From NCBI GenBank assembly GCA_948441955.1, contig CAOJQZ010000099.1, positions 1 to 6,969 of the forward strand: a stretch of 6,969 nucleotides of DNA. Reading direction: 5' to 3'. The stretch comes from an uncultured Lachnospiraceae bacterium. Its GTDB lineage: Bacteria; Bacillota; Clostridia; Lachnospirales; Lachnospiraceae. How positions within the stretch are numbered: position 1 is the stretch's first letter; the number at the start of each line of letters is the position of its first letter. Shown here one piece after another: positions 1 to 5,267 of this stretch. Made by a program: the position numbers and the translations under genes. The notes under the pieces were generated by a model. It had not been told where the DNA came from and searched no databases. It saw only the letters and a program-made list of their open reading frames with translations.

Positions 1-75
1 TTGCGTCTTCTTAAAGCAATGGGATTTCCAGAGGAGATTGTGGAGGAAGCAGAAAGGAGATGTAAGCAGGAATGA
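1..75 (+). CDS. C-terminal end of an upstream gene, possibly MutS-family ATPase (partial)
   Basis: An open frame enters from the left edge and runs 24 codons to a TGA at 73-75. The visible tail reads roughly LRLLKAMGFPEEIVEEAERR and ends CKQE. Its 'hydrophobic stretch, GFPEEIVEEA' pattern resembles the end of the MutS-family ATPase domain, where a similar 'GLPEEVIERA' helix is common. That family link is inference from a very short segment. The stop overlaps the next start by 4 bases (ATGA, 72-75), so the two genes are probably co-transcribed and translationally coupled. The next gene's ribosome binding site (AGGAGA, 55-60) lies inside this frame. There is no Smr domain at the C-terminus, so a full MutS2 is unlikely. 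That the frame is coding is fairly sure from its coupling; the family name is tentative. Confidence 0.5.
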   Translation: MRLLKAMGFPEEIVEEAERRCKQE

Positions 76-791
76 GAGAAAAACAAAATATAGCGGTAGA
101 GGTCCGCAGTTTTCTGAATGTTTCCGCGGAGGAGGAATACAAAAGGTTTAACCGTTCCTTAATACCAGGGGATATTGCGCCTATTCTGGGAGTACGCATA
201 CCAGTGCTCCGGAAAATTGCCAAAAAAATTGCAAAGGACAGAGGAAGGGAGTACCTGGAAGAGCTTTATGAGGCAGAGAAGAAAGGCCAGGTATGCTACG
301 AAGAGCTGCTTCTTCATGGCATGGTTATCGGGTATCTGGACTGCAGGATTGAGGAGAGGAAAAGGCTTCTTGATTTATTTATACCATTCATTGATAATTG
401 GTCTGTATGTGACAGCAGCTGTATTACCTATAAGTTTATGAAAGGAGATATGGAGGAATGGTTTGCATATCTCTGCGGTTATGTGGGAAGCCAAGAAGAG
501 TATGGGGTCCGTTTTGCTATTGTCTGTATGCTGAACTTTTTTGTGACGGAGCAGTTTATATTCAGAGTGTTAAAGGTATTGGAAGAGGTAAGGCATGAGG
601 GATACTATGTAAAAATGGCCGTTGCGTGGGCGGTATCAGTCTGTTATGTGAAATTTCCGGTATCAGCCTTAGAATTTTTAGAGAACAATGCATTGGACGA
701 TTTTACTCATAACAAAGCGATTCAGAAAATCAGGGAGTCTCTCCAGGTAAGCAAAGAGGAGAAGGAGGCGCTTAAGAAATGGCTGCGGTAA
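72..791 (+). CDS. AlkD-like DNA alkylation repair protein (HEAT-repeat DNA glycosylase family)
   Basis: This 239-residue soluble, all-helical protein matches the AlkD family, which removes positively charged N3- and N7-alkylated purines from DNA without flipping the base. Family marks seen are GVRIPVLRKIAK (40-51), DNWSVCD (108-114), RFAIV (147-151), YYVKMAVAWAVS (178-189) and NKAIQKIRES (214-223). W110, D114, R147 and W186 fall almost exactly where the active-site residues of Bacillus cereus AlkD lie (W109, D113, R148, W187 from memory), so the enzyme looks catalytically competent. Length is normal for the family. The start at 72 is supported by AGGAGA at 55-60 and by the 4-base overlap with the upstream gene. 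Its 3' end overlaps the lipase gene by 13 bases. The true substrate could differ, since many family members have not been assayed. Confidence 0.9.
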   Translation: MREKQNIAVEVRSFLNVSAEEEYKRFNRSLIPGDIAPILGVRIPVLRKIAKKIAKDRGREYLEELYEAEKKGQVCYEELLLHGMVIGYLDCRIEERKRLLDLFIPFIDNWSVCDSSCITYKFMKGDMEEWFAYLCGYVGSQEEYGVRFAIVCMLNFFVTEQFIFRVLKVLEEVRHEGYYVKMAVAWAVSVCYVKFPVSALEFLENNALDDFTHNKAIQKIRESLQVSKEEKEALKKWLR

Positions 792-2107
792 GGCGTATCA
801 TTTGCGGAGGAATTGTATTTATTACGGCAAATTACCCATTTTTCATCTACAGTTTTAAAGGAGGCTCATGGATATGGATCCTTTGCCTTCTTATTTTTAC
901 AGGGCTTAATGTTGTTCCGTCAGCGGCAAATCGGAAGCTTCCCAGACGGCGGTATAGAATCTGTGCAGATGGATGTGAACTTCTTATATATTTTCTGATT
1001 TCTGTGTCAGCGTCTGTTTTGTGGCTTTTGATCCGCTTCGCGGACATTTTTTCCGGGAATCTTTACAGATGGCTTGCGGATGTTATCTGTGTGATTGTTG
1101 TGGAAGGAATTGTTTTTTTTGGAGGAATTGTACGGGTTTATATGACCTCGTCCCAGATTGGTGTAAAATGGCGGGTAATCGGAATTTTATGCGGCTTTAT
1201 TCCGGCGGTAAATCTTTTTGTGCTTTTAAAACTTATCCGTATCTCCTTGGCAGAGAGCAGGTTTGAGAGCGAAAAGATCATGAGGGCGCAGGAGATAAGC
1301 GGAGAAAAGCTTTGTCAGACCAAATATCCCCTGCTTATGGTGCACGGTGTGTTTTTCCGGGACTTTAAATATTTTAATTATTGGGGAAGAATACCTAAGG
1401 AGCTGGAGGCTTACGGCGCCTCAATTTATTATGGGAACCATCAGTCCGCGGCTTCGGTAGAGACAAGCGCCGGAGAGCTTACGGCGAGAATTCGCGAGAT
1501 TGTGAAGGAAGCAGGCTGCGGTAAGGTAAATATTATCGCACATTCCAAAGGAGGCTTAGACTGCCGCTATGCGATAAGTGAACTTGGAGCAGCTCCTTTT
1601 GTGGCGTCCCTTACTACTATAAATACACCTCACAGAGGGTGCGTGTTTGCGGATTATCTGCTTCATAAAATTCCCCAGGCAGCAAAGGATACCGTGGCGG
1701 ACACTTATAATACGGCTCTTAGGAAGGCGGGGGATGAGAATCCGGATTTTCTGGCGGCGGTTACAGATCTTACCGCATCGGCATGTGAGAAACGAAATAC
1801 CTATGTAAAGGATATGCCGGACATATACTATCAAAGTGTGGGCTCGAAGCTTAATACAGCTTCCGGCGGACGGTTTCCTCTTAATTTTTCCCATCACCTG
1901 GTCCGGTATTTTGACGGGCCTAATGACGGATTGGTGGCGGAAAGCTCTTTTCCGTGGGGAGAAAACTATACTTTTCTTACGACGGAAGGAAAGCGGGGAA
2001 TTTCCCACGGTGATATGATCGATCTGAACCGGGAGAACTTTAAAGGATTTGATGTGCGGGAGTTTTATGTGAATCTGGTAGGAGCACTTAAGAGGAAAGG
2101 TTTTTAA
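779..2107 (+). CDS. Membrane-anchored alpha/beta-hydrolase, triacylglycerol-lipase type
   Basis: The 442-residue protein has two parts. Residues 1-155 hold about five hydrophobic segments (about 7-26, 32-46, 66-88, 100-120, 133-152). Residues 183-440 form an alpha/beta-hydrolase of the bacterial lipase type: the oxyanion strand LMVHGVFF (186-193), nucleophile elbow AHSKGG (Ser256), FDGPNDGLV with probable catalytic Asp383 (Asp379 is an alternative), and SHGDMIDL with catalytic His410. This Ser-Asp-His order and the NDGLV and SHGD motifs resemble family I lipases. Arg/Lys-rich loops at 52-60 and 119-132 and the basic N-terminus suggest an N-in topology with the hydrolase outside the membrane (inference). 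Substrate is unknown; a lipid, acyl ester or cell-envelope ester is likely. ATG 779 has AAGGAGG at 762-768, inside the upstream gene, so the 13-bp overlap looks genuine. Confidence 0.85.
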   Translation: MAAVRRIICGGIVFITANYPFFIYSFKGGSWIWILCLLIFTGLNVVPSAANRKLPRRRYRICADGCELLIYFLISVSASVLWLLIRFADIFSGNLYRWLADVICVIVVEGIVFFGGIVRVYMTSSQIGVKWRVIGILCGFIPAVNLFVLLKLIRISLAESRFESEKIMRAQEISGEKLCQTKYPLLMVHGVFFRDFKYFNYWGRIPKELEAYGASIYYGNHQSAASVETSAGELTARIREIVKEAGCGKVNIIAHSKGGLDCRYAISELGAAPFVASLTTINTPHRGCVFADYLLHKIPQAAKDTVADTYNTALRKAGDENPDFLAAVTDLTASACEKRNTYVKDMPDIYYQSVGSKLNTASGGRFPLNFSHHLVRYFDGPNDGLVAESSFPWGENYTFLTTEGKRGISHGDMIDLNRENFKGFDVREFYVNLVGALKRKGF

Positions 2108-2123
2108 GAGGGAGCGTTTGTGT

Positions 2124-2152
2124 GCATATTTATCGGCGCAGGCTCATAGATT
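2124..2152 (+). promoter_or_regulatory. Probable sigma-E (mother-cell sporulation) promoter for yqfC-yqfD
   Basis: GCATATT at 2124-2130 fits the sigma-E -35 consensus KMATATT at all seven positions. CATAGATT at 2145-2152 fits the -10 consensus CATACAHT at seven of eight. The spacer is exactly 14 nt, the preferred value. Transcription would begin near 2159-2160, giving a leader of about 22 nt before yqfC. In Bacillus subtilis yqfC and yqfD are known members of the sigma-E regulon, so position and function agree. The consensus is the Bacillus one; its use here is inference, though sigma-E is well conserved across spore formers. Confidence 0.75.
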
Positions 2153-2168
2153 AAGGTAAACTCTATGA
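2144..2168 (+). repeat. Inverted repeat (7-bp arms) over the -10 and start region of the yqfC promoter
   Basis: TCATAGA at 2144-2150 is the exact reverse complement of TCTATGA at 2162-2168, with 11 bases between. A further GCGC/GCGC pair (2136-2139 and 2172-2175) flanks it after small mismatches. The left arm contains most of the sigma-E -10 element and the right arm lies just after the expected transcription start, so it could be an operator-like dyad. It is not a terminator for the lipase gene, because no T-run follows. Arms this short can arise by chance. Confidence 0.4.
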
Positions 2169-2181
2169 TTGGCGCTTTCTT

Positions 2182-2466
2182 ATGAAAACCAGAACGCGGG
2201 AGCATCCATTAAAAAACAGAATTACGGAGACCTACGAACTTCCCAAGGATGTGGTAATGGGCCAGCCTGTAGTCACGGTCCTTGGGCGGACAGAAATGAA
2301 TATAGAAAATTACCGGGGGATCATTGAATATACCGATGCGCTTATACGGATTCAGACCAAAATAGGGCAGATACGCATCACAGGAAAAAATCTCCGGGTG
2401 GATTATTATACCAATGATGATATGAAGCTTACCGGACAAATAGAAGCTATAGAATATCAGCAGTAG
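2182..2466 (+). CDS. yqfC: Sporulation protein YqfC
   Basis: This 94-residue protein matches the YabP/YqfC sporulation family in length and pattern: LPKDVVMGQP (20-29), then VTVLGRTEMNIENYRGIIEY (31-50) and the alternating strands of IRIQTKIGQIRITG and a C-terminal LTGQIEAIEY. It has no signal peptide or membrane span. Family members are made in the mother cell under sigma-E; molecular function is unknown, and the partner is presumed to be the adjacent YqfD. ATG 2182 is the only usable start: the frame is closed by TAA at 2152-2154 and no in-frame ATG, GTG or TTG lies between. No Shine-Dalgarno sequence is visible in the 20 bases before it, which is unusual beside its neighbours. It ends 16 bp before yqfD. 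Confidence 0.9.
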   Translation: MKTRTREHPLKNRITETYELPKDVVMGQPVVTVLGRTEMNIENYRGIIEYTDALIRIQTKIGQIRITGKNLRVDYYTNDDMKLTGQIEAIEYQQ

Positions 2467-2473
2467 AAGGGGG
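2467..2473 (+). promoter_or_regulatory. Ribosome binding site that sets the yqfD start at ATG 2483
   Basis: AAGGGGG at 2467-2473 ends 9 bases before ATG 2483 but only 3 bases before an in-frame TTG at 2477. The spacing favours the ATG, so the two extra codons (TTG CAG) are probably untranslated. Confidence 0.6.
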
Positions 2474-2482
2474 CATTTGCAG

Positions 2483-3766
2483 ATGATATTTAAGATTCTT
2501 CAATATATCCGGGGGTATCTCCTTATTCGTGTCACCGGTTATTCTGCAGAGCGGTTTTTAAATGCATGCCGTCACAGAGGGATCCGTCTCTGGAATCTGC
2601 GCCCCTGTGGAAATGCCTATGAAATGAATATCAGCATCCGGGGGTTTGGCAAAATCAAACCCATTGTGCGTAAAACAGGAGTGAGGGTTGTCATTAAAGA
2701 GCGGGCGGGGCTCCCTTTTTTTCTGTACAGGTATCGTAAAAGGAAGCTTTTTTTTGCAGGAGCAGGTCTTTTTTTCGTTTTGATCTATACATTATCAAGA
2801 TTTATCTGGAGTATTGATATCCGTGGAAATTTTACAAGAACAGACGAGACGCTTCTGGAATTTTTAGAGGAAATGGAAGTTGTAAACGGTATGCGGATTT
2901 CCGAGGTGGACTGTGGACGTATTGTAAAGGATATCAGGAAGGAATATGATGATATTATCTGGGTATCCGCATCTGTGGAGGGGACAAAGCTGATTATTCA
3001 GATAAAGGAAAATCAGGATGTGATAAAGGAAACGGAAAATAAAGCGGAGGAAAACAAGGAGATTCAGCCTACAGACATTGTTGCAGACAGAGACTGTGTT
3101 GTTACCAGAATTATTACAAGAAAAGGAATTCCTCAGATTGCGGAAGGGACTGAGATTAAAAGCGGTGATATCCTTGTGTCGGGACAGATTCCGGTAAATA
3201 ATGACGCCGGGGAAACCATCGGCTACCAGCCTCAGGAATCAGATGCAGATATTCTGGGCCAGACTACGATTTCCTACTCGGATAAGGAAAGTATTACTTA
3301 TGAGGGTAAGAAAAGGATAACCAATGACGAAAAAGGCGCAGAGCCGGTGGAAAAGCATGAGTATTACCTGCGGGCAGGAGACTGGCGCATCAGCTTTGGG
3401 GAAGTAAAAAATAAGTATGAACATTTTGAACAGTATTCAAGTGAAAAGAGACTCAAGATTTTTGATAATTTATACCTTCCTGTATCCTTCGGGGAAAAAC
3501 GGGCAGTTCCTTATACAGTCTTCACTAAAAAGCGGGAAAAAAAGGAACTTCAGAGTATCTTAAGCGACAGATTCTCGCAATATTGTGAAGATTTGGAAAA
3601 AAAGGGGGTAGAAATTATTGGGAATGATGTTAAAATATACACAGGGTCCAAGGAAGCAGAGGCAAAAGGGACTTTGACAGTAATTATACCGGTGGGAACA
3701 AAAAGGCCGTCACAGCCGATAGACATTACAGCGCCGGCAGATGAAAATGAACAGTCAGGAGAATAG
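2483..3766 (+). CDS. yqfD: Sporulation protein YqfD
   Basis: At 427 residues (from ATG 2483) this fits the YqfD family, which is about 400 residues in Bacillus. Order seen: a basic N-terminal domain (1-87) with the family-typical RGYLLIRVTGYSAERFLN start and RKTGVRVVIKERAGLPFF; one membrane span (about 88-109); a segment starting WSIDIRGN (109-116) and running to about 176 that resembles a POTRA-like domain; an acidic linker (177-197); a stretch with a G..I.SGDILVSG pattern (about 198-237); and a long C-terminal region ending in a charged tail. Basic residues before the span suggest the N-terminus is cytoplasmic and the large C-terminus extracytoplasmic, which in a sporulating cell would face the space between the two membranes. 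It is sigma-E controlled in Bacillus and likely co-transcribed with yqfC here. Domain readings after the span are inference. Confidence 0.9.
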   Translation: MIFKILQYIRGYLLIRVTGYSAERFLNACRHRGIRLWNLRPCGNAYEMNISIRGFGKIKPIVRKTGVRVVIKERAGLPFFLYRYRKRKLFFAGAGLFFVLIYTLSRFIWSIDIRGNFTRTDETLLEFLEEMEVVNGMRISEVDCGRIVKDIRKEYDDIIWVSASVEGTKLIIQIKENQDVIKETENKAEENKEIQPTDIVADRDCVVTRIITRKGIPQIAEGTEIKSGDILVSGQIPVNNDAGETIGYQPQESDADILGQTTISYSDKESITYEGKKRITNDEKGAEPVEKHEYYLRAGDWRISFGEVKNKYEHFEQYSSEKRLKIFDNLYLPVSFGEKRAVPYTVFTKKREKKELQSILSDRFSQYCEDLEKKGVEIIGNDVKIYTGSKEAEAKGTLTVIIPVGTKRPSQPIDITAPADENEQSGE

Positions 3767-3770
3767 CTAA

Positions 3771-4763
3771 ATGGGGTTAATGGAAGCGGTTATTGAAATA
3801 CCGGCGGAGCATGAGGCCAATGTTTTTGGGCAGTTTGACGTATTTGCCAAAAAGATAGAAAGAACACTTCATGTTACTTTGATTGCAAGAGGCGAAAATG
3901 TGAAAATTATAGGCGACGCGCTGTGGGCTGAGCGGGCAAAAAGCGTACTTACAAAGCTTACAGAGCTTTCAAAGCGCGGCAATACGATACAGGAGCAGAA
4001 TGTAAATTATATTTTGTCGCTTGTCATGGAGGACAGCAGAGAGGATGTGCTGGAGATAGATAAGGATATTATCTGCCATACTCTCCAGGGGAAGCCCATT
4101 AAGCCGAAAACCTTTGGACAGAAAAAATATGTGGACGCTATACGTAAGAATATGATTGTGTTCGGTCTTGGGCCTGCGGGAACAGGAAAGACCTATCTTG
4201 CAATGGCAATGGCTATTACAGCCTTTAAAAATAATGAGGTGGGCCGTATCATTCTTACAAGACCCGCCATTGAGGCAGGGGAAAAGCTTGGCTTTCTTCC
4301 GGGAGATCTGCAGAGTAAGATTGATCCGTACCTGCGTCCTCTTTATGACGCTCTCTATCAGATTATGGGAGCAGAAAGTTTTCTTAAAAATTCGGAGAGG
4401 GGGCTTATCGAGGTGGCCCCTCTTGCCTATATGAGAGGACGTACCCTTGATAATGCATTTATCATTCTTGACGAGGCCCAGAATACGACCCCGGCACAGA
4501 TGAAGATGTTTCTCACAAGAATCGGATTTGGATCAAAGGTGGTCGTTACGGGGGACGCAACTCAGAAGGATCTGGCCAAGGGACAAGTGTCCGGCCTTGA
4601 CGTGGCAGTCAATGTAGTGAAAAATATAGAAGATATTACCGTGTGCCAGCTCACAAGCAAGGATGTTGTACGCCATCCGCTGGTGCAGCGGATTGTAAAG
4701 GCGTATGAGGAATATGAGAACAAACCCAAAGGCAGAAGCAGAGATAAAAGGAGAAAATCATGA
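3771..4763 (+). CDS. phoH: PhoH-family ATPase (PhoH-like protein)
   Basis: This 330-residue protein has an N-terminal KH-like RNA-binding region (about 5-67, including FGQFDVFAKKIERTLHV) and a P-loop NTPase domain from about 110. Walker A is GPAGTGKT (134-141), Walker B is FIILDEAQN (230-238, with D234 and E235), and TGDATQKDL (260-268) is the conserved superfamily-1-helicase-like motif. The C-terminus is a basic tail (319-330) rich in Lys and Arg. The family is thought to act on RNA, often paired with YbeY; the exact reaction is not settled. ATG 3771 has AGGAGA at 3757-3762, inside the end of yqfD, and sits 4 bp after its stop. A second in-frame ATG at 3780 has worse spacing. The last four bases overlap ybeY (ATGA), implying translational coupling. 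All motifs are intact. Confidence 0.93.
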   Translation: MGLMEAVIEIPAEHEANVFGQFDVFAKKIERTLHVTLIARGENVKIIGDALWAERAKSVLTKLTELSKRGNTIQEQNVNYILSLVMEDSREDVLEIDKDIICHTLQGKPIKPKTFGQKKYVDAIRKNMIVFGLGPAGTGKTYLAMAMAITAFKNNEVGRIILTRPAIEAGEKLGFLPGDLQSKIDPYLRPLYDALYQIMGAESFLKNSERGLIEVAPLAYMRGRTLDNAFIILDEAQNTTPAQMKMFLTRIGFGSKVVVTGDATQKDLAKGQVSGLDVAVNVVKNIEDITVCQLTSKDVVRHPLVQRIVKAYEEYENKPKGRSRDKRRKS

Positions 4764-5254
4764 CACTTTATTTTGAGGAGGAGGGAGAGCTTATACTCCC
4801 TTTTGACTGTAAAAAGCTGGCAGAAGAAACGATAGAGGCGTCCCTTGACTATGTGGAATGTCCCTATGAAGTACAGCTTAATCTGCTTCTGACTATGAAC
4901 GGGGAGATACGGAGCATGAACCGGGAATTTCGGAATATAGACCGGGCTACAGACGTACTGTCATTCCCAATGGCTGATTATGAGGAGCCGGGAGATTTTT
5001 CCTTTCTTGAGGATGCAGACGCGTATTTTGATCCGGAAACGGGAGAGCTTCTTCTGGGGGATATTGTAGTATCCAAGGAAAAAGTGGTTTTGCAGGCAGA
5101 AGAATATGGGCATACGAAAGAACGGGAATTTGCTTTCCTAATTACACATTCCGTGTTACACTTATGTGGATACGACCATATGAAGGAGGAAGAGAGGCTT
5201 CATATGGAGGAGTTACAGAAGGGAATATTAGAAAGGCTTAACATATTACGATAA
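4760..5254 (+). CDS. ybeY: Endoribonuclease YbeY (16S rRNA maturation factor)
   Basis: YbeY is a zinc-dependent single-strand endoribonuclease needed for 16S rRNA 3'-end maturation and ribosome quality control in the cytoplasm. The 164-residue product carries the signature H130-SVLH134-LCGYDH140, the three metal-binding histidines, plus NREFRNIDRATDVLSFP (54-70) with the conserved Arg58 and LLGDIVVS (98-105). Compared with the E. coli enzyme (about 155 residues) it has an acidic loop at about 72-96 between the LSFP and LGDI motifs, which is common in clostridial versions. The second residue of the histidine motif is Ser rather than Gly, also seen in Clostridia. ATG 4760 overlaps the phoH stop, and AAGGAGA at 4748-4754 is well placed. 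dgkA and era, which often follow ybeY in Firmicutes, are absent from this window. Confidence 0.95.
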   Translation: MTLYFEEEGELILPFDCKKLAEETIEASLDYVECPYEVQLNLLLTMNGEIRSMNREFRNIDRATDVLSFPMADYEEPGDFSFLEDADAYFDPETGELLLGDIVVSKEKVVLQAEEYGHTKEREFAFLITHSVLHLCGYDHMKEEERLHMEELQKGILERLNILR

Positions 5255-5267
5255 GATGGAGTAGGGT

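Noticed and set aside
1556..2008. 150-codon open frame on the - strand within the lipase gene
   Set aside because: It lies wholly opposite a gene with clear catalytic motifs, has no ribosome site or recognisable domain, and looks like a composition shadow.
2108..2181. Intrinsic terminator after the lipase gene
   Set aside because: The only inverted repeat here is short and has no following T-run; it fits promoter architecture better.
2477..2482. TTG at 2477 as the start of yqfD
   Set aside because: It lies only 3 bases after the AAGGGGG ribosome site, too close for good initiation; ATG 2483 has normal spacing.
3674..3702. Perfect -35 box TTGACA inside the end of yqfD as a vegetative promoter for phoH-ybeY
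   Set aside because: With a 17-nt spacer the -10 position reads AACAAA, matching the consensus at only three of six bases. No better -10 lies within 16-18 nt, and the hexamer is explained by coding sequence. Too weak to list as a feature.
5223..5249. Second sigma-E-like promoter before the flippase gene (GAATATT and CATATTAC)
   Set aside because: The -35 matches, but the spacer is 12 nt, shorter than usual, and the -10 matches only its first four bases. It lies in the coding end of ybeY.
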